From SLLG01 sp964403935 (lineage in GTDB: Bacteria; Verrucomicrobiota; Verrucomicrobiia; Opitutales; Oceanipulchritudinaceae), in NCBI GenBank assembly GCA_964403935.1, contig CAYOIB010000004.1, positions 19,330 through 83,329 on the forward strand: a stretch of DNA of 64,000 bases. Direction: 5' to 3'. A program made the position numbers and the translations under genes. The notes beneath the pieces are model-generated. The model saw nothing but the letters and a program-made list of their open reading frames with translations, ran no database searches and was not told where the DNA came from. Positions 41,617 through 49,920 of the stretch are shown piece after piece. Numbering within the stretch: position 1 is the first letter of the stretch; each line of letters begins with the position of its first letter.

Positions 41617-42711
41617 TCACTCCGCGACTGCTTCTACGATCGCGGCGTCGCTCGCGCGGACGGACTTCACCACAACCCGCTCGAGCTCCTCTGTGTTCTC
41701 GGGGTAGTCGCGTTTGCACAAGGCTTTCATGGCCTTGTCCGAAAAGGTTTTCGTCCGATCACTATCCTCCAGAAGGGCTGATTTCTCGAGAATGGTTTCC
41801 ACCATCGCCGGGATGTCTTCCTTGCGCTCCTTGAGGGCCGGCAGGTTGATGTGGCGCTTTTTCATCACGGCCAGCAGAGCCGGACTGAAGCCGCCGCTCT
41901 TGGCCAGCTCCGTCCGGTTGAGGCGGGTGGCGATGATGATGCGGGTGCCGTCGTCAAGCTGAGTCCCGGCATCGGCGAGTTCTTCCTCCAGACTTTCTGG
42001 CAGGGCTTCGGCCTGTTCGATAAAGATCGTCCCGCCCCGCGCTTCGACAAACGCTTTTCCCGGGCCGGTGGATTGTTGCCCAAGCCAGAGACGAACGGCG
42101 TCGGCTCGCATCTTGGCGCAGTCCACCGAGACAAGCCGGCCGTCAGTGTCGGTTCGGGCCTGGTGGAGGACGCGGGATATTTCGTATTTCCCCACGCCTT
42201 TGGGTCCGGTCAACAGAAGCAGGGTCCAGTTGTCCTTCTCCGTCAGTTCTTCGAATTTGGTCCGGATTTCTCCGGCGGCAGCAGATGTCCCGACGGTGGC
42301 AAGAAAGAGCGAGGAGGGGCCCTTCGACTCGTGGGCAAAGGCTTCCTCAAAGCGTCCTTCGCGGAGCGCGAGTGCCCGTTTGACAGCCTCAACAGCATCG
42401 GTCGTGGCAAAGGGTTTTACGAGGACATCGGCCGCCCCAGCCCGCATGGCTGCAAGGGCTGTGTCCTTTCGAGGCAGGGTGGTGGTGATGACGAACCCGG
42501 TCTTTGCATCCTGCCCACGCAACTGCTCCATGAGATCGAGCCCCGAACTTTCGGCCTCGGCAACAAGCACATCGGGTGCGCCTTTGCGCAAGGCGGCAAA
42601 GGCTGCCTCGGGCGATGATATTGCCTGGATGGTGTGCCCAAGCGGCTCCAAGGCACCAGCCAGACTTTCCCGGACACGGGATTCTCGTTCCACGATAAGG
42701 ATTGTTGCCAT
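41617..42711 (-). CDS. Degenerate NtrC-like protein: pseudo-receiver plus pseudo AAA+ domain, no DNA-binding domain
   Basis: 364 residues from ATG 42711. An N-terminal receiver-like domain (ATILIVERESRVRESLAGAL) lacks the phosphoacceptor Asp (VLVAEAESSG). The AAA+ part keeps a Walker A-like GPKGVGKYE (usual GETGTGKE) and GGTIFIEQAEALP where active enzymes have GGTLFLDEI. The sigma-54-contacting GAFTGA loop is absent, the arginine-finger region is altered, and the protein stops after LPALKERKEDIPAMVE plus a helical end, with no Fis-type HTH. It therefore looks like a decayed enhancer-binding protein kept for another role. It is divergent from the glycosyltransferase genes. Confidence 0.78.
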   Translation of the reverse strand: MATILIVERESRVRESLAGALEPLGHTIQAISSPEAAFAALRKGAPDVLVAEAESSGLDLMEQLRGQDAKTGFVITTTLPRKDTALAAMRAGAADVLVKPFATTDAVEAVKRALALREGRFEEAFAHESKGPSSLFLATVGTSAAAGEIRTKFEELTEKDNWTLLLLTGPKGVGKYEISRVLHQARTDTDGRLVSVDCAKMRADAVRLWLGQQSTGPGKAFVEARGGTIFIEQAEALPESLEEELADAGTQLDDGTRIIIATRLNRTELAKSGGFSPALLAVMKKRHINLPALKERKEDIPAMVETILEKSALLEDSDRTKTFSDKAMKALCKRDYPENTEELERVVVKSVRASDAAIVEAVAE

Positions 42712-42846
42712 GAAATAATAGATGCGGGGTTGAGGAAAACCGATACTATACCGGACCAAAGGTCAATGCCGCTCGATCGGTGAGCGGTTCAGTCCCCGGA
42801 CCCGCTTGACAGGCCCGCTTCCCGCAGCCCAGCATGGGCCTTTTCG

Positions 42847-45201
42847 ATGAAGGTCTGCCTCGTCACAACTGAGTACCCTCCGGGCCCAATGGGCGGTTTG
42901 GGGACCTATTCAATGATCCTTCCGCGCCTCTTGAAGGCGGCCGGGCACGAGGTCGTTATTATTACGAAATACTTTCGTGGGGCCTCCCGCTATGAGGTGT
43001 GCGACGGTGTCCATGTGTATCGGCTGGACCACTACTACGAGTGGACAGGGAATACGCAGTGCGTCGACGACGAATTGTTCTCTGCTGAGATGAATGTCCT
43101 TCGCAGCTATACGGGCGTCTTTGCCCGGATGGTCGCGCGCCGTCTGCCTGCCCTCCATGAGAAGCATCAGTTTGACGTGGTCATCAGCCAAGAGTTGGAG
43201 GCTCCGTTGCTGTACCTTCAGGAGCGAAAATTGCTTTTCAACGAATTGTCAGACCTGCCTTTCATTCTTTTTATTCACAGCCCGCACAGTCAGATCCAGG
43301 TTTACAACGAAGACTCCACTTTCGATCGCCACGAATACCATCGTATCTTGTATGAGAAGGAGTCGCTTTCCCTCGCCGATGGCCTGATCGCCGCGAGCGC
43401 TTTTATGAAAAGCCGGCTGCAGGAAGAAATGGGCTTTGCGGATGATGCCATCGAAGTGATTCCGCTGCCGGTGGGGGACATTCCCGAGCATCGGGAGGGC
43501 AGCGTCGTCCCACGGAAGGCGGGTGAGCGGCGTCTGATCTATTCCGGCCGGATCGAGACAAGGAAGGGGGTCGAATTGTTGATCCGCACAATTGTGCCGC
43601 TTCTGGAGCAGCACCCGCACCTCACCCTGCATCTCTGTGGCCGCGATACCGAGCATCCGCCATTGGGCCGGTCGTTCACCGATCATCTGATTTCAAAGCG
43701 CATTCCAGATGGAATTCGGGAGCGCATCTTCTTTCGGGGCTATATTCCACGGTCTCAACTTTGGGCGGAATATCGCGCTGCCGATGTGGGTGTGGTCCCA
43801 AGCTTATGGGAACCGTTTTCCTATGTCTGCCAGGAGATGATGGCTTGCGGGCTTCCAATCCTCGCTTCGCGCGGGGGTGGGATGCCCGAGATGATGGGAG
43901 AGGGAACAGGTTGGTTCTGCGAAGCCGGCGACGAAGAATCTCTTCGGCAGGCCCTTGAAAGGGTTCTGTCCGCTTCTGATTCAGACCTGAAAGCGAAGGG
44001 GCTCGCGGCAAAGGCCGGGATTCACGCCTATTGCGACAATCAGGCGGTCCTGGAGAAGACCCTTTCCTACGTAGAGCGGGTTCAGGCGTCGAGGAAGACC
44101 GAGTTGGCCACCACGGGAAGATTCAAGGTTCCTTCAAACTTTCCCTTTGGGGATCAGCCTCTCCGGGAGCCCCATCCCATGGCGGCGCGTCCCTTGCCCC
44201 CGGTAGAGCGGGTTGGTGCTATCATTCCGTGCTACAATCTGGGGGACTACCTCGATGAATGTATCGAGAGCCTTGTTCGTCAGTCGCGCCCGCCAGAGCG
44301 CATCTTTATCGTCAATGACGGGTCGACGGACGCGCGCACGCTTGAGGTCTTGGACAGCTACGCTACACATGCCCTTGTGGAGGTGTTGCATTTTCCGAAT
44401 GGCGGTTTGCCGGTCGCAAGGAATCGCGGGGCCGAAGCCGCGCTGGCCGATGGTTGCGACACGCTTATCTTTATCGATGCTGACGATTGGGTCGAAAACG
44501 AGTATCTGGAAAAGGCAGTTGAGGTCCTTCAGCGTCATCCGGAAGTGGGCATTGTTTCAGCCTGGACGCATACGATCGGGCTGATGCACACGTACTGGAT
44601 CCCGCCCCAGACGCAGTACCCATTTCTGCTCGTCGAGTGTACGTCGACTCCGGCCGCCTTGGTTCGTGCCCGCGTTTTTCAGGAGGCGGGGGGCTTTTCG
44701 CCGGACCAGGCTTACGCTTACGAAGATTGGGATTTCTGGATTGCAGCGACCAAGGGAGGTTACGCCATGCTCACTATTCCGGAACCGCTGATTCGGTATC
44801 GAATGAGATCGGAATCTGTTTCTCGATTGTACACCTCCGTCACCCGGGAGCATGGACGGCGCTACATGATCCGGCACCATCGGGAGTTGTATGAGCGGTA
44901 CCTCGAAGAAGTTTTGCTCCTCGAACACAACCTGCGGTATGTTGAGGAGACGCGCAATGAACACGACCTGACGGAACTGCGGAAGGAAGTAAAGCGAATC
45001 AAACGGGATCTCGAATGGAACTACAATGAGAGGGAACGTTACCAGTTGCTCTTCGCAGACAAGTCAGCGAAGGCAGACGGCCTTGCCTCCAGCGAGGCAG
45101 CCCTGAAGAAGGAAATCGAATGGCTGCGAAGCCAGCTCGAAGCCATTCGCGCGGGAGCGCCCGCAGCTCTTCAGACAGAGGCACCGGCAACCAATCAATA
45201 A
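42847..45201 (+). CDS. Two-headed glycosyltransferase: GT4 domain, GT2 domain, C-terminal coiled coil
   Basis: 784 residues. The N-terminal GT4 half (1-about 410) opens YPPGPMGGLGTYSMILPRLL and has IYSGRIETRKGVELL and LWEPFSYVCQEMMACGLPIL with the E-x7-E pair. The GT2 half (about 455-680) opens GAIIPCYNLGDYLDECIESL, has VNDGSTD and the metal-binding IFIDADDWVEN, and ends with an FSPDQAYAYEDWDFW-type acceptor segment. A Glu/Lys/Arg-rich coiled coil (about 700-760) closes it. Two retaining/inverting activities in one chain suggest successive sugar additions to a lipid-linked or surface glycan. Cytoplasmic, no TM helix. TTGACA at 42806 lies 40 bases before the ATG. Five bases before the paralogous gene. 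Confidence 0.88.
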   Translation: MKVCLVTTEYPPGPMGGLGTYSMILPRLLKAAGHEVVIITKYFRGASRYEVCDGVHVYRLDHYYEWTGNTQCVDDELFSAEMNVLRSYTGVFARMVARRLPALHEKHQFDVVISQELEAPLLYLQERKLLFNELSDLPFILFIHSPHSQIQVYNEDSTFDRHEYHRILYEKESLSLADGLIAASAFMKSRLQEEMGFADDAIEVIPLPVGDIPEHREGSVVPRKAGERRLIYSGRIETRKGVELLIRTIVPLLEQHPHLTLHLCGRDTEHPPLGRSFTDHLISKRIPDGIRERIFFRGYIPRSQLWAEYRAADVGVVPSLWEPFSYVCQEMMACGLPILASRGGGMPEMMGEGTGWFCEAGDEESLRQALERVLSASDSDLKAKGLAAKAGIHAYCDNQAVLEKTLSYVERVQASRKTELATTGRFKVPSNFPFGDQPLREPHPMAARPLPPVERVGAIIPCYNLGDYLDECIESLVRQSRPPERIFIVNDGSTDARTLEVLDSYATHALVEVLHFPNGGLPVARNRGAEAALADGCDTLIFIDADDWVENEYLEKAVEVLQRHPEVGIVSAWTHTIGLMHTYWIPPQTQYPFLLVECTSTPAALVRARVFQEAGGFSPDQAYAYEDWDFWIAATKGGYAMLTIPEPLIRYRMRSESVSRLYTSVTREHGRRYMIRHHRELYERYLEEVLLLEHNLRYVEETRNEHDLTELRKEVKRIKRDLEWNYNERERYQLLFADKSAKADGLASSEAALKKEIEWLRSQLEAIRAGAPAALQTEAPATNQ

Positions 45202-45206
45202 GACAG

Positions 45207-47243
45207 ATGCATTTGTGCTTTGTCAGTCGTGAGTATCCGCCCAACTCCATGGGTGGGATCGGAACCTACGTGATGAATATGACCCGCTTGCTGGTCGAGG
45301 CGGGGCACACTGTCACGGTTTTGACGCAATGGTGCGCGGAGGCGCCCACACGTGGTATTGAAAATCCTCATACAACGGTGGAGGGACGGCTGCGGATCTT
45401 CTATTTGCCCTTTGTCAATGAGCGTTGGGAGTTGGAGTCGGAGGTGCGTGGAGAAGCCGTAGAAGCGTTGGTTGGGCGGGATCTTGTCGCCGCGTTTGCC
45501 TGGGTCGTCGCCAATGCTCTGGATCAGATCCTCCCGGAATCGGGAATTGAATTGATCGAGGCCCCTGAATACGAGGCCCCCCTTTTGATCTTCCAAGGCC
45601 GCCGAATGGGCCTTTCTTCACAACACCCTTTCAGGAAAATCCCAACGGTTGTTCACCTTCATTCGCCCAGTCATCTCATCTTTCTTCATAATGATGATGA
45701 GATCGCAAATCATTGGGTGACCTCCCGGCGTAACCATGAACGGCTTTCCGTCCTGTTGGCCGATGGGGTTTTGAGCCCTTCAGCTTATTTGGCGGATCAA
45801 GTGGCAGCCTGGAGCGGGCGGGCTCGCTCCTCAATTAAAGTGATGCCCTATCCTGTTGGGCCTTTGTTGCCGGTGCCACGAGGCATACAGCGCGTGCGAG
45901 GAAGGGTTCTACACGTGGGGCGGGTGGAGCCTCGAAAGGGAGTTTTTGAATTTATCGAGGCCGCTTGTCGATTGGCGGCCATAAATCCGGAAGTTTCCTT
46001 TCGCTTTGTGGGCGGCCCCCACCATCGGCTCGGATATGAGGAACTGGGCGAGACAGCAGGCCTTTTGGTGCGGCTCATTCCTGAGAACCTGCGTGAGCGG
46101 TTCGACTTTGCGGGTAAGGTTCCGCGCGACACGCTGGGTGCCGAATACGCCGCCGCGGAATGGGCCGTTGTCCCGTCGCGATGGGACAACTACCCAAATA
46201 CCTGCGTCGAAGCCATGAGCTGCGGAACACCTGTTGTCGCCTCCGATCGAGGAGGGATGGCGGAGATGATTCGTGATGGTGAGGAGGGGTTTCTCGCGAA
46301 CGTTGAGGAAGGGGATCGGGCGGCTTTGGTGGATGCGTTGGAGCGGACGTTGCGCAAGGCTTTGGCTTCAGGGGCAGAAGCTACTGAGCATATGGGTGCG
46401 ACCGCTCGGTGCAGAATCCTGAAGCTGTGCGATGATGCCGAAATCGTCGCGAAGCATGAGCAGTGGTATGCCCAACTGGTGAAGCGACAGCATTTACAGG
46501 AACGGAGGGTTCCGTCCTTGGGCGTGGGCGTATGGGTCGCCCCTGGAGAAGATGCGCGGGAGGGGATTGACCGTAGCAGGAAGCTTTCGCAATCCGCGGA
46601 CGGCATGGATGAAATCGTCATTTTTTCCTGTGAAACACTGTTGCCTGATAGTGGGCTGGAGGAAAGATCAAGGCACATCCGATGTGAGCGGGTGGATCAG
46701 GGGCTGCGTCTCCCGTCGGCCGGGGATTTAGCCATGGGCACCGACCTTGTCGCATGGTTGCCAGCAGGTGCGCGACTTTGCGCTGACGCGATTGAGCGGG
46801 TGCGTCAGGTCTTCGCCAACCACGAGGATGCCGGCTTTTGCCTCGGCTGGAGACGCCTTCCCGACGGACGACTCGACGCAACGCTTCTGGCTGAGTCAGT
46901 CGATTTGATCGCGCCTGATCAATATCCGGTTTATCCGGTCTTCAGAGTGGCTGCGGTGGAGGCATCCGGAGGTTTTAGTGGTACCGGGATTTTTCTGGAG
47001 GACCGCTTGCGTGATCTATGCCTCCGGATCCTTTCTCACGGGTGGAGGTCAGCCTATCTTCCAGAGTGCATCATCCAGCTGGATCGACTGTCGGACTGTC
47101 CCATCGTCGGATGTTACGGTTTTATTCGACGACGCGATTCTGTTCGGGAAGTGGCGACGGCTCATCGTTCCATTCTTTGGGACAATCCTTTCGCGATGCA
47201 CAGCTGGCTTCGGTCGGAAGCAAAGCCTGAAGGGATTTTTTAA
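45207..47243 (+). CDS. Two-domain glycosyltransferase: GT4 plus degenerate GT2-like domain
   Basis: 678 residues from ATG 45207; the frame is open upstream in the previous gene. The GT4 part (1-about 425) opens REYPPNSMGGIGTYVMNMTRLL, nearly the same as the neighbour, and has LHVGRVEPRKGVFEF and RWDNYPNTCVEAMSCGTPVVASDRGG. The C-terminal 240 residues follow a GT2 layout (LVAWLPAGARLCADAIERV and GGFSGTGIFLEDRLRDL) but I see no clear DxD metal motif or N-terminal NDGS loop, so this half may be inactive or use a variant site. The two genes form a tandem duplicated pair, probably building the same glycan. Confidence 0.82.
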   Translation: MHLCFVSREYPPNSMGGIGTYVMNMTRLLVEAGHTVTVLTQWCAEAPTRGIENPHTTVEGRLRIFYLPFVNERWELESEVRGEAVEALVGRDLVAAFAWVVANALDQILPESGIELIEAPEYEAPLLIFQGRRMGLSSQHPFRKIPTVVHLHSPSHLIFLHNDDEIANHWVTSRRNHERLSVLLADGVLSPSAYLADQVAAWSGRARSSIKVMPYPVGPLLPVPRGIQRVRGRVLHVGRVEPRKGVFEFIEAACRLAAINPEVSFRFVGGPHHRLGYEELGETAGLLVRLIPENLRERFDFAGKVPRDTLGAEYAAAEWAVVPSRWDNYPNTCVEAMSCGTPVVASDRGGMAEMIRDGEEGFLANVEEGDRAALVDALERTLRKALASGAEATEHMGATARCRILKLCDDAEIVAKHEQWYAQLVKRQHLQERRVPSLGVGVWVAPGEDAREGIDRSRKLSQSADGMDEIVIFSCETLLPDSGLEERSRHIRCERVDQGLRLPSAGDLAMGTDLVAWLPAGARLCADAIERVRQVFANHEDAGFCLGWRRLPDGRLDATLLAESVDLIAPDQYPVYPVFRVAAVEASGGFSGTGIFLEDRLRDLCLRILSHGWRSAYLPECIIQLDRLSDCPIVGCYGFIRRRDSVREVATAHRSILWDNPFAMHSWLRSEAKPEGIF

Positions 47244-47285
47244 GTGTAAGCGTTTGCCCTTCAGGCGAATCAGCCTTCGCCTTCG

Positions 47286-49853
47286 CTATCGGTTCCGGCT
47301 TCGCGAACGAGAGGATTTTTTCGGTGCCGCTACGGGCACAGGGTCTGCCACCGGGCGCTTTTCCTGTGCCGGCGCTGACTTCACAGAATTGCTTTGTTCC
47401 TTGTTGTTAGGCTTCGCCTCGCTGGCACCTTGAGTTTGTGTGCGTTTCGAACCTCGCGATCGGCCACCGCTTCTGGATCGACCTTTTTTGGCTACCGTGG
47501 CAGCGTTTGACGATGGATGGACCTTGGCCTTTTGACGGTTGTTTGCAGTCCGCTTTTGAGGCTGCTGTTGTGACGTTTTTCCATCAGGATTCGTCTCCGG
47601 AACAGTAAAATCAATCTGGCGCTTGAAGCGGTCTACCCGGAGGACGACGACTTCAATTTCATCGCCCGTGGTGTAGCTTTTCCGGTTACGTCTTCCGACG
47701 AGCGCGGAGCCATCTCCACTCAGGTGATACAGGTCATCAGTCAGAGTTGAAACAGGCACGAGCCCGTAGGCGAGCGACTCCGACAGCTCGACAAACATGC
47801 CGTGGTTGTGGGTATCAAGGACGATTGCCCGGAAGGTTGTGCGCTGGGGTTTAGCCAGTTCGCGCTCAAAGAATTCAAGTAATTTCAGCTTAACGGATTC
47901 TCGTTCCGCTTCCGTACTGTTCTGCTCGGTGATTGAAAGGTGCTGTGCCAGGGTGGTCAGGCGACTAACGGTGTAGCGTGAGCTACGTTCAGGCGCGGCT
48001 TTTTGGTCCTGATCAATCAGGTTCTCAGCGAAAATCCGGTGGATGATGAGGTCGGAGTAGCGTCGGATTGGCGAGGTGAAGTGTGCGTAATGCTGCTTGC
48101 CCAAACCATAGTGGCCATCGGCCGTCGCGCGGTAACAAGCCTGCTTCAAGCTTCGTAGAAGCTGGATGCGGAGCATGTGCGCCTGCGGGTGCTTCCGGAT
48201 CTCCGCCAGCAACGCCAGGACGTTCTTTTTCTGGTTCAGGTCCCCCGCCTCGATCCCCACCGTTCGCATATAGAGTGCCAGCTCATCGAGCTTTTCCGCC
48301 TCGGGTTTGTCGTGGACGCGATGGATGCCGGGAATTCGTTTTCGATTCAAGACCCGTGCAACGGATTCATTCGCCGCAAGCATGAATTCTTCGATGAGCT
48401 GGTGGCTCTCATCATATTCGATCTTGACGATGCGGTCCGCGTAGCCGCCCTCATCGACGTATATCTTTGTCTCTGGCATATCCAGGTCCAGGCTGCCGGT
48501 CCGCATACGGGTTTTGCGCAGGCGTGAGGCAACAGACCATAGGTTCCGAATAGACTCCTGCAGCAGGCGGAGTTCTGCATCAGGCAGGGAGGATAGCGGG
48601 CGTCCCGTGGCGGCGGTTTGGTGTTCAGGCGGTGCAGGAAGGGCCCGAACCTTTTCGAGATCATCCTCCTTCAGAAGGACGTATGCTTGCTCATAGGTGA
48701 GACGCTTGCGGCTGCGAATCACCGTATTGGCAAACTCTGTCTTCACCGGCTTGGCCGCCTTGTTGTATGTGATGAAGACGGATTTGGTGAGGCGATCCTC
48801 ACCTTCGACCAGACTGCAGAGCCCGTTTGAAAGAGCATGGGGCAACATCGGGATGACGGCTCCGACCAGATAGGTGGAATTCCCGCGTTTGCGCGCTTCA
48901 TCATCGAGTCGCGTCCCGGATCTGACATACGTACTAACATCCGCGATATGAACCCCCACCCGATAGCCGCCATCATCCAGCGGTTCGATGGAGAGGGCAT
49001 CATCAAAGTCTTTAGCGTCTTGCGGATCGATGGTGAAGATATCGAGTTTGCGCAGGTCCATCCGCCCTCGAAGGGCAGAAGCGGGGACCTTGGTCGGAAG
49101 GTCGCTGACCTCTGCCATCACTTCTTCCGGAAAATTGGGGTTGAGATCATACTGATGGAGGATCGCTTTATACTCTGCTCCGGGGGTGTGCGTCTTTCCC
49201 AGAACCTCAATGATCTCACCTTCGGGATTCAAATGGCGCTGCTCCCATTCGTGCAGCTTTACGATCACTTTGTCATCGATCTTCGGCTTTGGATTGAGCT
49301 TACTTTCCGCAGGGTCCGGTACCAAAATGTCTTGGATGATACGCGGGTCTCCCGGGATGACAAAATGGAACATCCGGCTTTTCCTCAATGTGCCGGCGAG
49401 TGTCTTGTGCGCTCGTTCTAGAATACGGATGACCCGGGCGGATTCAGCGTCGTTTCCGAGCGGGCCCCGGCCCTTTCGATAGCGCTCCAGCTTTCGCCTG
49501 GGTATGATCCGGCAGACAACGTGATCGCCGTGCATCGCCACCCAGGTGTCTTCCGCGCGGATTTGGAGCGCGGGAATCGGTTTGCCGTCAGCAGGTGTAT
49601 CCGGGATTAAAATCGCGGCCCCGCTCTGCCTGAAGCGGATTTTGCCGGTCACGAGATCAGCGTCCCGAGGCAGGCAAATCCGGTTCTTCTTTAACTTAAC
49701 CAGCGTTCCTTGTTTCAGGTGTTGCGCCGTTTCACTGCGAAAGGCCTCCAGCTCCTCGTCCGCGATGCCCAGCTTCTCAGCAAGGCGTTCAAGTGGGAGT
49801 GGTACGTAGTCCCGTTTCTTCAGGAGTTCGAGTAGGCGGGGCAGGTAGTGCAT
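47286..49853 (-). CDS. rnr: Ribonuclease R (RNB-family 3'-5' exoribonuclease)
   Basis: 855 residues, typical of RNase R. It degrades structured RNA and participates in mRNA decay and rRNA quality control. Order: N-terminal winged-helix and cold-shock-type RNA-binding parts, the RNB catalytic core with IDPQDAKDFDDAL (about 275-287, catalytic aspartates) and GVHIADVSTYV, then an S1 domain (VLDTHNHGMFVELSESLAYG, about 665-690). A long basic tail follows from about 750, rich in Gln, Ser, Lys and Arg. The basic tail is characteristic of RNase R rather than RNase II. Convergent with the glycosyltransferases. Confidence 0.95.
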   Translation of the reverse strand: MHYLPRLLELLKKRDYVPLPLERLAEKLGIADEELEAFRSETAQHLKQGTLVKLKKNRICLPRDADLVTGKIRFRQSGAAILIPDTPADGKPIPALQIRAEDTWVAMHGDHVVCRIIPRRKLERYRKGRGPLGNDAESARVIRILERAHKTLAGTLRKSRMFHFVIPGDPRIIQDILVPDPAESKLNPKPKIDDKVIVKLHEWEQRHLNPEGEIIEVLGKTHTPGAEYKAILHQYDLNPNFPEEVMAEVSDLPTKVPASALRGRMDLRKLDIFTIDPQDAKDFDDALSIEPLDDGGYRVGVHIADVSTYVRSGTRLDDEARKRGNSTYLVGAVIPMLPHALSNGLCSLVEGEDRLTKSVFITYNKAAKPVKTEFANTVIRSRKRLTYEQAYVLLKEDDLEKVRALPAPPEHQTAATGRPLSSLPDAELRLLQESIRNLWSVASRLRKTRMRTGSLDLDMPETKIYVDEGGYADRIVKIEYDESHQLIEEFMLAANESVARVLNRKRIPGIHRVHDKPEAEKLDELALYMRTVGIEAGDLNQKKNVLALLAEIRKHPQAHMLRIQLLRSLKQACYRATADGHYGLGKQHYAHFTSPIRRYSDLIIHRIFAENLIDQDQKAAPERSSRYTVSRLTTLAQHLSITEQNSTEAERESVKLKLLEFFERELAKPQRTTFRAIVLDTHNHGMFVELSESLAYGLVPVSTLTDDLYHLSGDGSALVGRRNRKSYTTGDEIEVVVLRVDRFKRQIDFTVPETNPDGKTSQQQPQKRTANNRQKAKVHPSSNAATVAKKGRSRSGGRSRGSKRTQTQGASEAKPNNKEQSNSVKSAPAQEKRPVADPVPVAAPKKSSRSRSRNR

Positions 49854-49920
49854 GGCTACTAACTTTCAGAAACTCGTCACCTGCGCAATGTTGCAGCACA
49901 ATTCCCCGGAAAAGATCCCT

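Noticed and set aside
41617..42711. Active sigma-54-dependent activator
   Set aside because: Lacks the phospho-Asp, the GAFTGA loop, Walker B Asp-Glu and the DNA-binding domain.
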